Shown: positions 9,221-17,332, numbered from the stretch's first letter. The stretch: 64,000 nucleotides of DNA from Gammaproteobacteria bacterium (GCA_026708965.1 JAPOTY010000014.1:1-64000); one strand, 5' to 3'. Notes: generated from the letters alone by a model not told the origin. A program made the numbers and translations.

Positions 9221-11266
9221 ATGGAAAACAGGCATGAAGCATCCGGCGCCCGCGCCGGCGCCCGCGCAAGAGAGCCGTTCATCAAGCCGTCGCTTGGCAA
9301 CGCCCTCGGCTATTGCCTGCCTTTGGCGGTTCTTCCCCTGGTGGTTGCCGCGGTTCTCTACGGCGGCTGGTGGATTGCGGCCCCTGCGGTTTTTTTCCTG
9401 CTTACGGACACTCTCGATACCGCGTCGGGCCTCGAGGAGCGCAATATCGACCCGAAGAAGTCGCTCGAGGGCGAGTTGTTCTGGTACAAGCTGTTCACTT
9501 GGGTTTGGGCGGCGCTTTACGTGGTCACGCTGGTATTTGCGCTTTGGCAAATACTCGTTTCCGGCCATCTGGCCGCTTGGGAAGCCCTGCTGCTGGCCGT
9601 GGTGCTGGGCAACGTGGCGCGGCTGGCGCTCAATGCCGGCCACGATTTGATCCACAGGCGGCCCGCGTGGGAGCGGCGCGTGGGCGAATTCCTCCAGGCA
9701 TCCGTTTCCTTTCCGCAGGAATGCACCGAACACATCTATGTGCACCATGCCCACGTTTGCACCCCCAAGGATCCCATGTCGGCGCCCAAGGGTCAGAGTT
9801 TCTGGCACTACTTGCCGCGCTCGATCGCGGCCAGCCTCACCGATTCCTGGCGCTTCGAGCGCGACCGGCTGGCGCGCCGCCGGCTGCCGGTTTGGCATTA
9901 CAGCAATCCTTTCTGGCGCTACGTGCTCGAAGCCCTGGCTTGGCATGCCTTGGCGTACTGGATGGGAGGCGCATGGGGGTTGCTGATCTTCGCCATTATT
10001 TGCGCCGTTGCGATTTTCCAATTGAGGGTTGTGGATTATTTGCAGCATTACGGATTGCAGCGCATCCGGCTGCCCAACGGTCGGTTCGAACGGGTCCAGC
10101 CGCACCATTCATGGAGCGCGGCCTACAAGCTTTCCGACTGGCTGTACTACAACGTGCAGCGCCATTCCAGCCATCACGCCGCGCCCGGCCGCCTCTACCC
10201 GCTGCTCCAGCATTGCGGCTCGGAACAGGCGCCGCAACTTCCGGGCAGCTACTCGGCGGCATCGACCCTGGTGATGTTTCCGCGCCGCTGGTTCCGCACC
10301 ATGGATCCGCTGGTCGATCAGTGGCGGGCGCATTTCTATCCGCAAATCGACGACTGGAGCGCCTACGACAGCCCGGCCTTCGCCGCGCGCCCGGATTCGT
10401 ACGAGGAGATAGCGGAAATCCTCGCCAACGCCCCCCCCCATTTGGGCGCATGGATAAACCGCCGCCCGGAATTGCTGGACAGCTTGCGGAAGCGGGAGTT
10501 CACCGATATCGACCTGCCGCGCGGCTTCGGGCCGGATCCCGAGTTCGAGGCCATCGCCCGGCGTGGGCTGGCTCGGGTGTACTGGACACACGAGATGGAT
10601 GTGGCCGAAATGAAGGAGCGGATTGCCGACTACCCTGCGCAGAGCGCCCGCGAGAGAATGGAGGCGGCGCGGAACTGGTCGAACGACAAGGCCTTCCAGA
10701 TTGGCGTGCATGCGATGCGCGGCAACCTGTCGCCGCTTGAAGCGGGCAAGGCGTTGGGCAATATCGCCGAAGCGACTGTTGCCGCCGTGCTGGAGGCGGT
10801 TGAGGAGAATTTCCCCCGCCGGCGCCGCGAGGGCGGCGTGGCTGCTGCGCTGCTGGGCGATCTGGCCTCCGGCGAGGCCGGCCCCGGCGCCGCGCTTGAG
10901 GTGCTGCTCACGTACGAAGGCAGCGACGACCGCTACTATCAGGCTTTGTGCCGCCGTTTTCTTGCCGAACTCCGCGCCCTGTCGCGCCAGAACCTGCTGT
11001 TCGACGCGATTCCGCGCGGCCAACAGGAAAGGCCGGTGCGTCCGCTTGCCGATCTCGTCGCGCACCATCGCAACTCCGGTTCGGCGGACGAGCTTCTGGA
11101 ATTGACCCGGGCGCGGTGCGTGTTTGAATCCGGCGGTTCCGGCATGCGCCAGCGTTTCGCCGAGGCGCGGCGCGAAATTCTGGCCCATGGCGATGCGCGC
11201 GGCGCCTTGCTCGCCGGATTGCGCGAATCGCCCGACGGCGGCGCGGACACGGAATCTATCCGTTAG
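9221..11266 (+). CDS. AlkB-type diiron hydroxylase fused to a degenerate GlnE-like adenylyltransferase domain
   Basis: 681-residue protein, N-terminal half membrane-bound. Residues 25-380 carry AlkB/XylM-family His boxes: HDLIH (141-145), EHIYVHHAH (His171/175/176), LQHYG, and RHSSHHAAP (His315/318/319). This predicts hydroxylation or desaturation of a hydrophobic substrate. From about residue 385 to 660 the sequence follows one half of a glutamine-synthetase adenylyltransferase: a PELLDSLRK segment, an AFQIGVHAMRGNLSPLEAG segment, a nucleotidyltransferase strand (GDLASGEAGPGAALEVLLTYE pattern at 546-566) and an LTRARCVFESG segment. The catalytic S-D-L-D is A-A-L-E (557-560) and GKLG is GDLA, so the domain should be inactive. 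A strong AAGGAA site precedes ATG 9221. It is 22 bp upstream of the YcaO gene and probably co-transcribed. Confidence 0.82.
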   Translation: MENRHEASGARAGARAREPFIKPSLGNALGYCLPLAVLPLVVAAVLYGGWWIAAPAVFFLLTDTLDTASGLEERNIDPKKSLEGELFWYKLFTWVWAALYVVTLVFALWQILVSGHLAAWEALLLAVVLGNVARLALNAGHDLIHRRPAWERRVGEFLQASVSFPQECTEHIYVHHAHVCTPKDPMSAPKGQSFWHYLPRSIAASLTDSWRFERDRLARRRLPVWHYSNPFWRYVLEALAWHALAYWMGGAWGLLIFAIICAVAIFQLRVVDYLQHYGLQRIRLPNGRFERVQPHHSWSAAYKLSDWLYYNVQRHSSHHAAPGRLYPLLQHCGSEQAPQLPGSYSAASTLVMFPRRWFRTMDPLVDQWRAHFYPQIDDWSAYDSPAFAARPDSYEEIAEILANAPPHLGAWINRRPELLDSLRKREFTDIDLPRGFGPDPEFEAIARRGLARVYWTHEMDVAEMKERIADYPAQSARERMEAARNWSNDKAFQIGVHAMRGNLSPLEAGKALGNIAEATVAAVLEAVEENFPRRRREGGVAAALLGDLASGEAGPGAALEVLLTYEGSDDRYYQALCRRFLAELRALSRQNLLFDAIPRGQQERPVRPLADLVAHHRNSGSADELLELTRARCVFESGGSGMRQRFAEARREILAHGDARGALLAGLRESPDGGADTESIR

Positions 11267-11288
11267 GCGCAATCGCGTTCGCCAAGCC

Positions 11289-13592
11289 ATGCTATCCGGA
11301 ATGCTCAAGAAAACCACCGCCGCCGACCGCGGCGCCATTGAGAGGCCGCAGCTTGCGCCGCATTTCGCGTTTCATCCCGTTGATGCCGGGCAAACGCTTC
11401 TGGTTTCGGAAACTTTCAACACCCTGCTCCACGGCAGGATTCATTCCGGCCTGCTGCCGCTTCTTGATGGCCGCAGGACGCGGCGCGATATTGCGGCCGC
11501 CCTAGTGGGCGCGCACCCGGAATCGGAAGTGGCGGCGGCGCTTGCTTCGCTCGCCGCTAGGGGCTACGTGGTGTCGGGCGAATACGCCATGGAGCGCGGC
11601 GCGGCTGCATTCTGGAGTTCGCTGGGCGCCTCGCCCCGCTGGGCCGAACAGCGCCTTGCGGAATCGGGCGTGGAGGTGGCCGGCGACGACGGGCGTTTCG
11701 CCCGGCGCCTGAACGCCATGGGCGTGGCCACCGGCGCCGGACGCTCAAGCCTGCTGGCAGTCATTTGCGACGACTATCTCGACGAAAGGCATGGCGCCGT
11801 CAACCGCCAGCGCATCGCTTCCGGCGGGCCGTGGATGCTGGTTCGCCCGAACGGGCTGCAGCCCCTGTTCGGCCCGGTCTTCCGGCCGGCGGAGCAGGGG
11901 CCGTGCTGGGCGTGCCTGGCCTATCGCCTGCGCGGCCACCAGGAAATCCACAACTTCCTGCGCAATCTCGCCGGCGCCGACGCGGCTTTCATTCCCGGTG
12001 CCACCGAGCCTGCGGTGGTTGATGCGATATACGGCCTGGCCGCCGCCGAAATCGCCAAGTGGCTGGTTCTTGAGGAAATGGCGCCTATGCACGAACAGGC
12101 CATTTCCATGGATATGGCGGACTCGAAGATCGAACTTCATCCGATCATGCGCCGCCCGCAGTGTTTCGAGTGCGGCGATGAGGCCCTGCACCGCGCCGAC
12201 CGGCCGCCAGTGCCCGTCACGCTGCGGACCAGCCCCAAAAACGTGAGCAACAGCGGCGGGCTGCGCTCGGTTTCTCCCGAGGAGACTCTCGCCCGCTACC
12301 GTCATTTGATCGGCCCCGTGGGCGGCGTCGTCACCTGGCTTAGACGCACCACCGCAGAGGCCGACCGCTGGCTGCACGTCCATTGGGCCGGAAGCAATAT
12401 CGCGCTCAGGAACAGAAAGCTGAGCGTTCTTCGGCTCAGCCTTCGGACCAAGAGCGCGGGCAAAGGGAGCACGCCGCAGCAGTCCGAGGCGAGCGCGCTT
12501 TGCGAGGCGCTGGAGCGCTATTGCGGCGCTTTCCACGGCGACGAGGTCCGCCGCCGGAGAAGTTTTGCGGATTTCGCAAAGGCCGGCGAGGAGGAGGCGA
12601 TCCACCCCAACGATGTGCAGCTTTTCAGCGACCGCCAGCTGGACAACGCGGCGGAAATCAACGCCGGCGACCATCCCTACAACGTGGTTCCCGCGCGCCT
12701 TGATCCGGAAGCGGAAATCCGCTGGTCGCCGGTGTGGTCGCTAACCGAGCGCCGCCACAAGTATTTGCCTACATCCCTGCTTTACTACGGCACGGCGGAT
12801 GAATCCGGGGAGCATTCGGAATTCATAGCCGACTCGAACGGCTGCGCCGCCGGCAATACGCTGGAGGAAGCCATCCTTCAGGGTTTTTTCGAGCTGGTGG
12901 AACGCGATGCCTTCGCCGCCTGGTGGTACAACCGGCTGAGCATGCCCGGCGTGGACTTGGGCAGCTTCGACGATCCGTACCTCGCTTCGGCCGGCGACTA
13001 CTATCGGGCCCTGAACCGCGAATTATGGATGCTGGACCTCACCGCCGACCTCGGCATTCCGGCTTTCGTCGCGTTGTCGCGCCGCACCGACAAAAAAGCC
13101 GAGGACATCATCTACGGAGCAGGCGCGCATATCGACCCCCATATCGCGGCGTTGCGCGCGGTGTGCGAAATGAACCAGTTCCTGAACTGGGTGCAAGGAT
13201 CGGGGAAAGGCGGGGCCGGCTATAACGTCGATGACCCGCAATGCTTATGGTGGTGGCGCAACGCCACGCTTGCGAATCACTCCTATCTGGCGCCTTCGGC
13301 CAATGCCAAGCCGCGCGGCAAGCAGGACTATCCGGTTCCGGACACCACGGACCTCAAAGAGGATGTGGAGCAATGCCGCGCGCGGGTCGAAAGCAAAGGC
13401 ATGGAATTGATGGTGCTGGACCAGACCCGTCCGGATATCGGCATGCCGGTGGCCCGGGTCATCGTGCCCGGCATGCGCCACTTCTGGGAGCGCTTTTCGC
13501 CCGGTCGCCTGTACGAAGTGCCGGTGGCGATGGGGTGGCGCGAAAGCCCTCTCGCCGAGGCGGATCTCAACCCGTCCCCGGTGATCGGCTGA
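11289..13592 (+). CDS. Fused E1-like/YcaO cyclodehydratase (azoline-forming RiPP enzyme)
   Basis: About 767 residues. The N-terminal third is an E1-like/ocin-ThiF-like module that should bind the precursor leader; it has paired zinc-type cysteines GPCWACLAY and RPQCFECGDE. From about residue 350 there is a YcaO domain with ATP-site motifs SEASALCEALERY and NGCAAGNTLEEAI...ELVERDAF. The family activates backbone amides with ATP to turn Cys/Ser/Thr into azolines, and the Cys triplets of the two precursors are the obvious substrates. The C-terminus ends NPSPVIG, without the usual PxPxP. Starts are possible at ATG 11289 or 11301. No McbC/SagB-type dehydrogenase is visible nearby, so products may stay as azolines unless the flavoprotein at 7647 oxidises them. 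Confidence 0.9.
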   Translation: MLSGMLKKTTAADRGAIERPQLAPHFAFHPVDAGQTLLVSETFNTLLHGRIHSGLLPLLDGRRTRRDIAAALVGAHPESEVAAALASLAARGYVVSGEYAMERGAAAFWSSLGASPRWAEQRLAESGVEVAGDDGRFARRLNAMGVATGAGRSSLLAVICDDYLDERHGAVNRQRIASGGPWMLVRPNGLQPLFGPVFRPAEQGPCWACLAYRLRGHQEIHNFLRNLAGADAAFIPGATEPAVVDAIYGLAAAEIAKWLVLEEMAPMHEQAISMDMADSKIELHPIMRRPQCFECGDEALHRADRPPVPVTLRTSPKNVSNSGGLRSVSPEETLARYRHLIGPVGGVVTWLRRTTAEADRWLHVHWAGSNIALRNRKLSVLRLSLRTKSAGKGSTPQQSEASALCEALERYCGAFHGDEVRRRRSFADFAKAGEEEAIHPNDVQLFSDRQLDNAAEINAGDHPYNVVPARLDPEAEIRWSPVWSLTERRHKYLPTSLLYYGTADESGEHSEFIADSNGCAAGNTLEEAILQGFFELVERDAFAAWWYNRLSMPGVDLGSFDDPYLASAGDYYRALNRELWMLDLTADLGIPAFVALSRRTDKKAEDIIYGAGAHIDPHIAALRAVCEMNQFLNWVQGSGKGGAGYNVDDPQCLWWWRNATLANHSYLAPSANAKPRGKQDYPVPDTTDLKEDVEQCRARVESKGMELMVLDQTRPDIGMPVARVIVPGMRHFWERFSPGRLYEVPVAMGWRESPLAEADLNPSPVIG

Positions 13593-13625
13593 CTGCGCGC
13601 CGGAGCGCGTTTGGGAGTTTTGAAC

Positions 13626-14738
13626 ATGAAGGAAGATTGGTCCGCAACGGAAAAAAAACTGCTTAAGGAGGCGGCTTCAATGGGCCAATTGCTGACGGGC
13701 CTCAGGCAGCATATTTCGCCCCGCCTCATCGATGGGCGGGGATGGGAGTTGCTGCTGGAACGCGCCAGCGAAACGCCGGCCACGATGGCGGCTTTCCCTT
13801 TCGGTTTCGAGATTCCGCTGCACGATCCGGAGCCGAGGGCGGATTTCGGTGTTTCGTTGGTTGGCGATAGCGCCTCGGCGGCGCGCTACCAGGAAAAAGG
13901 CAAGGAGCCGAACGCCGATGCCTCCACGGCGGCGTTGGCCCGGCTTTTGGACGAGACCGACATGGAGGATTCCGATCTTCGCCGCATTGCCGGGCGGAAA
14001 ATGCTGCTTGAGTTCGACATCGACGCGGCCAGGCCGGATACGCGCCCGGATCCGGGCATCTTTCTCTACCCCGTCGATGACGCGGTGGCGGGCGATGGAA
14101 AGCGGTTCGGCGATTTGGCCGTGGTGTACGACGCGATCGTTTCCGCCTGCGGCTGGGACCGCGACGCCGCCGAGCGCGAGACGCTCGAGCGGCTGTATCG
14201 GACCCTCGAGCCCGATACTCTCGTGAGAGCCGTGGGCGGCTTTCCGGGGCGGAGCGAAAGAGGGGTGCGGATTGCGGTGACAGGCTTCAGGAAAGCGGAC
14301 GATCTGGTTGCGTTTTTAGAGCGCGCCGGCTGGTCCGGCCAGTGCCCGAGGATCGACGAGATCGTGTCGTTTTTCGACCAGCGCAAAGCGTTCGCCTATT
14401 TGGGAGCCCATTTCGATATTCGCTCCGACGGCTTGGGGCCCGCGTTGGGGCTGAGTTTCTTCGCCCACGAACGCGAATGGCTAAAAGACATACGGCATTG
14501 GACCGCTTTGATTGATGGGATTCGGGATCAGGGCCACGCCGTTTCGGAAAAACTTTCGGAACTGGCCAACTGGTCCACGGGCTCCACCATCGTGTTCGGC
14601 GCTGCTGGGGCGTACATGCTGGTGAGGGGCATCCACCACGTCAAATTAACGATTACCGGAAACCAGGTCGATCAGGTCAAGGGCTATGTTTTTTTCCTGA
14701 TGATGGCCGGCTGGCGGAAAACCGGCCAACCCGCCTAG
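13626..14738 (+). CDS. Protein of unknown family, RiPP-cluster paralog A
   Basis: 370 residues, not recognised. No signal peptide or clear membrane segment. It is acidic and soluble-looking, and parallel along its whole length to the next gene: DPGIFLYPVDD, a Trp-Asp-Arg-Asp segment, a GIRDQG.AVSEKLSELANWS segment, and a C-terminal HHVKLTITGNQVDQVKGYVFFLMM. Such a pair in a precursor-modifying locus suggests tailoring enzymes or structural partners, possibly acting as a heterodimer. Start ATG 13626 follows GGGAG. It is 33 bp downstream of the YcaO gene and probably in its operon. It shows no recognisable catalytic motif for methylation, prenylation or redox chemistry. Confidence 0.7.
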   Translation: MKEDWSATEKKLLKEAASMGQLLTGLRQHISPRLIDGRGWELLLERASETPATMAAFPFGFEIPLHDPEPRADFGVSLVGDSASAARYQEKGKEPNADASTAALARLLDETDMEDSDLRRIAGRKMLLEFDIDAARPDTRPDPGIFLYPVDDAVAGDGKRFGDLAVVYDAIVSACGWDRDAAERETLERLYRTLEPDTLVRAVGGFPGRSERGVRIAVTGFRKADDLVAFLERAGWSGQCPRIDEIVSFFDQRKAFAYLGAHFDIRSDGLGPALGLSFFAHEREWLKDIRHWTALIDGIRDQGHAVSEKLSELANWSTGSTIVFGAAGAYMLVRGIHHVKLTITGNQVDQVKGYVFFLMMAGWRKTGQPA

Positions 14739-14785
14739 CGTGTTGTGCGTTATGAGGCTGCGGCCATGGCTGCTTGAGCAACGCG

Positions 14786-15919
14786 ATGGACTTTGACCGG
14801 GAATGGACCGCCAATGAGGACGGGCTGCTTCGGGAAGCGGATTCGCTGGCGGCGCTGCTGGCCCGGATCGGGGGCTGTTTTCCTCCGGTCCTGATTCGCG
14901 GCGAAGGCTGGCGGAGACTGCTGGATCAGGCGGCTGGGCTGCCGGCTTCGTTGGCGGCCTTCCCGATGTGGATGGGGTTTTCGATGCGCGGGCCTCGGCC
15001 CGCCGCCGATCTGGCCGTTTCGCTGGTTGGCGGGAGCCGGTCGGCGGTTTTCTTCCAGGATGAAAGCGCAGCCGGGAAGAGGCCCTCCTGCGCTGCCGCT
15101 GTTGCTTCGCTGCTGAAAGAGACTGCGCCCGATAAAGCGCCTCTTCGCCGCATTGCGGGCAACCGGGTGCTGCTTGACTACAGCATGGATTCGATGCGGC
15201 GGGCGCGGCGGTCCGATCCGGGGATATTCCTATACCCCATCAAACGCACGCTGCCGGGAGGCGCGCGGCAGCGGCGGCCCGGCAACCTCGGCGTTGTGCT
15301 CGATGCCATCCTCCGCGCCATGGATTGGGAGCGGGATTCCGCCGAGCGGCGGAATGCCGAGCAGGTCTATTCGGCGCTCAAGCGGGATACGCGGATTGCC
15401 GCCGTGGGTGTTTTTCCGTCGAGAGGAAAAGGCATCCGGCTGATGGCGCTGGGATTCGGGGAGGCGCGCGCGGCGGCGGAATTCGCGCAACGCGCCGGGT
15501 GGCCCGGCCGGCATTCAGCGCTTGCGGCCATCCTGTCGCGGCTTGAGCAATGCGGCGCTCTGGACGGCATGCGCATGGGGGTGGACCTCCAAGCAAGCGC
15601 ACAAGGCGTGGGGCCATCGCTGGATCTGCATATTTTTTCCGAGAATACGATTTACGAGAGCGCTGGATGGTTCAAGGACCCACAGCATTGGGATGCCCTG
15701 ATTGACGGCATGCGGGAGGAGGGCCTGATCGCTGCCGAAAAATCGCAGGCGCTTGCCGAATGGTCGTCGGGCGCGGAAATGCTGTTCGGAAAGTCGGGTC
15801 CCTTTGTGCTCCTGCGGCGTCTTCACCACGTCAAACTGGTGATGGCCGAAGAGCGGCTTGAGCAAATCAACGCCTACGTCTTCATGCTGATGGGCGCTTT
15901 ACCGCGTAATAGCGGTTGA
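14786..15919 (+). CDS. Protein of unknown family, RiPP-cluster paralog B
   Basis: About 377 residues, a diverged duplicate of the preceding gene. Shared blocks include DPGIFLYPIK, the MDWERDSAER region, LIDGMREEGLIAAEKSQALAEWSSG, and HHVKLVMAEERLEQINAYVFMLMG near the end. The hydrophobic C-terminal patch is conserved in both. The start is ATG 14786, or an in-frame TTG at 14774. The gene follows paralog A by 47 bp. Its 3' end overlaps the convergent methyltransferase gene by 38 bp (15882-15919). Function unknown; the conserved tandem arrangement argues that both copies are needed. Confidence 0.7.
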   Translation: MDFDREWTANEDGLLREADSLAALLARIGGCFPPVLIRGEGWRRLLDQAAGLPASLAAFPMWMGFSMRGPRPAADLAVSLVGGSRSAVFFQDESAAGKRPSCAAAVASLLKETAPDKAPLRRIAGNRVLLDYSMDSMRRARRSDPGIFLYPIKRTLPGGARQRRPGNLGVVLDAILRAMDWERDSAERRNAEQVYSALKRDTRIAAVGVFPSRGKGIRLMALGFGEARAAAEFAQRAGWPGRHSALAAILSRLEQCGALDGMRMGVDLQASAQGVGPSLDLHIFSENTIYESAGWFKDPQHWDALIDGMREEGLIAAEKSQALAEWSSGAEMLFGKSGPFVLLRRLHHVKLVMAEERLEQINAYVFMLMGALPRNSG

Positions 15920-16793
15920 GTTCATAGCTTCCGTTTCTCCAAGCATCCCTCAAGGTTCTTATCTGGTCGATCAGCTTTTCTTTGCCCGGAAACTCGAAGC
16001 CGTAGAAGCGCGCCACGGCAAGAAGCCTGTGCCCATCCTCAAGCAGGCGCAGATTATCGGCATCCTTGCCGTCGAAGTCCGCGAACTCCATCACCTCAAA
16101 GCCAGCGCTGCGTAATTTCTCGCGGTAGGTGGACGGGCTTTCCAGCGCGCTGCTCAACGCCCAGGCTTCGCACATCGGCGATACCCACCGGGCGTATTTC
16201 TCGCGGCCCAGGCCGTCAGGCACCATCCAGTCGCTGGCCGCGAGCTTTCCCGACGGCTTGAGAATCCGGCTGACCTCGCGAAGGAACCGGTCCCGGTTGT
16301 CGTAGTGGCACGCGCTTTCGATATTCACCACCGCATCGACGCTGCCGTCGGCAAAAGGCAGGCTTTTGGAGCAATCCGCGCGTTCGAAGCTCACCCGGTC
16401 CGCAACTTCCTCGTTGCTTGCTTTTTCGGCGGCCAGCTCCAACTGCGCCGGCGTCAGGTTGATGCCCGTGACCCTGCACCTGCGTGTTTTCGCCAAGTGG
16501 ATGGCCGTTCCGCCCACGCCGCAACCGGCATCCACCACATGATGGCGCGCCTGGATATTGGCCGGCTCGACAATCGCCTCGACCATTCTTACCAGGGCGC
16601 GTGCAAGCCCCTTTGAATTTGCAAGCTTCTCGTTGTAGGCGGGGCATTCGTCCGGCTCGAACAGCCCCCAGTGGATATGGTCGGGGTTCCAGCCGCTCAT
16701 GTAGAGGCCTTCCGTGTGTTCCTCGAAATAGGCTACGGCCTTGTCGGACTGGCTCTCCTGATCCATTGAGTGAGTATCCGGCGGCGGGTTCAT
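15882..16793 (-). CDS. SAM-dependent methyltransferase, sterol-24-C/tocopherol-methyltransferase-like
   Basis: 303-residue class I methyltransferase. SAM motif I is VVDAGCGVGGTAIHLA, followed by GINLTPAQL, an ESACHYDNRDRFLREV segment and ILKPSGKLAASDW. The N-terminal HWGLFEPDE resembles sterol/tocopherol/small-isoprenoid methyltransferases. Two roles fit the position: side-chain methylation of a sterol from region 2, or methylation of the RiPP, since it lies downstream of precursor 2 in the same orientation. The family resemblance slightly favours a lipid substrate. A strong terminator separates it from precursor 2, so it probably depends on read-through or its own promoter. Start ATG 16793 has a very close AGGAT; ATG 16766 is an alternative. 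Confidence 0.75.
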   Translation of the reverse strand: MNPPPDTHSMDQESQSDKAVAYFEEHTEGLYMSGWNPDHIHWGLFEPDECPAYNEKLANSKGLARALVRMVEAIVEPANIQARHHVVDAGCGVGGTAIHLAKTRRCRVTGINLTPAQLELAAEKASNEEVADRVSFERADCSKSLPFADGSVDAVVNIESACHYDNRDRFLREVSRILKPSGKLAASDWMVPDGLGREKYARWVSPMCEAWALSSALESPSTYREKLRSAGFEVMEFADFDGKDADNLRLLEDGHRLLAVARFYGFEFPGKEKLIDQIRTLRDAWRNGSYELNRYYAVKRPSA

Positions 16794-16863
16794 ATCCTGC
16801 TAGCGGGCGCTGGCAATCCGGGTTCCGGCGGCAATGCCGTTGTGCATGCAAGGCGCAAATAAA

Positions 16864-16897
16864 AAGCGAGGCGTTGCCGACAAGCAACGCCTCGCTT
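16864..16897 (-). terminator. Strong rho-independent terminator after precursor gene 2
   Basis: A perfect 14-bp stem (16864-16877 and 16884-16897) with a 6-base loop, followed on the minus strand by TTTTTATTT. It sits 45 bases after the precursor 2 stop and would yield a short, abundant precursor mRNA separate from the methyltransferase. Confidence 0.85.
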
Positions 16898-16941
16898 GAT
16901 TGAGGTCTAACCGCTCCGCGCTGCGGGCGCGGTTGGCCCTT

Positions 16942-17223
16942 TTAGCAGCAGCATCTGCCGGCGGCGATGGCCTCGAGCTGCTCCTCGTTCATTGCGCTAG
17001 GCGGCAGCGCCAGATGCACCGTGTTCATGTCACTCTCATGCACTTGGATGTCGAGGCCTTCGGGAATCTCAAGCCCCAGCTCCTTGGAGATAGCGCTCCT
17101 AGGATCCGACCTCAGCGCCGCACGGAAGTTGTCGTCGGTGATCGCCTTGTCAGTGAGACGCTTGCGCATCTCTTCGGCCGATTGCAGCGGCTGCTCCGCC
17201 ATTGTTTGCCATTCTGTTGTCAT
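16942..17223 (-). CDS. RiPP precursor 2: NHLP-type leader with a Cys-Cys-Cys C-terminus
   Basis: 93-residue precursor ending in Arg-Cys-Cys-Cys. The leader runs parallel to precursor 1: EEMRKRLTDKAITDDNFR, then LDIQVHESDMNTVHLALPP and EEQLEAIAAG. The processing site is therefore Ala-Gly rather than Gly-Gly, leaving a four-residue (or shorter) core. A GGGGGAG ribosome site precedes ATG 17223. It has its own TATAAT at 17327-17332, a repeat-containing 5' leader and a strong terminator, so it is an independent transcription unit. It lies about 9.5 kb from precursor 1, beside the sterol operon. Confidence 0.87.
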   Translation of the reverse strand: MTTEWQTMAEQPLQSAEEMRKRLTDKAITDDNFRAALRSDPRSAISKELGLEIPEGLDIQVHESDMNTVHLALPPSAMNEEQLEAIAAGRCCC

Positions 17224-17256
17224 GGGTAAACTCCCCCGCTTTCATGTCTAAAACAA

Positions 17257-17317
17257 GCCAATGACCACAAGAGCCAATGACCACAAGAGCCAATGACCAC
17301 AAGAGCCAATGACCACA
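17257..17317 (-). repeat. 16-bp tandem repeat in the 5' leader of precursor gene 2
   Basis: Three perfect copies of a 16-bp unit (GCCAATGACCACAAGA on the plus strand, starting at 17257, 17273 and 17289) and a 13-bp partial copy. They lie between the TATAAT at 17327-17332 and the precursor ATG at 17223, so they should fall in the transcribed leader or overlap the transcription start. There are no spacers, so this is not CRISPR. A repeated regulator site, RNA structure or phase-variable tract are possible roles. Confidence 0.9.
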
Positions 17318-17326
17318 GAACGGCTA

Positions 17327-17332
17327 ATTATA
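17327..17332 (-). promoter_or_regulatory. -10 element (TATAAT) for precursor gene 2
   Basis: Perfect TATAAT on the minus strand inside an AT-rich island of otherwise GC-rich DNA, about 100 bases upstream of the precursor ATG. It shares the octamer TGTATAAT with the export operon promoter (7269-7276). No consensus -35 is visible, which suggests an activator or another sigma factor. Confidence 0.5.

Noticed and set aside
9313..10740. 475-codon frame overlapping the AlkB-type gene
   Set aside because: A shifted-frame shadow in GC-rich DNA. The His-box frame (9221-11266) has the ribosome site and family motifs.
17257..17317. CRISPR array
   Set aside because: Repeat units of 16 bp are contiguous with no spacers, and there are no cas genes.
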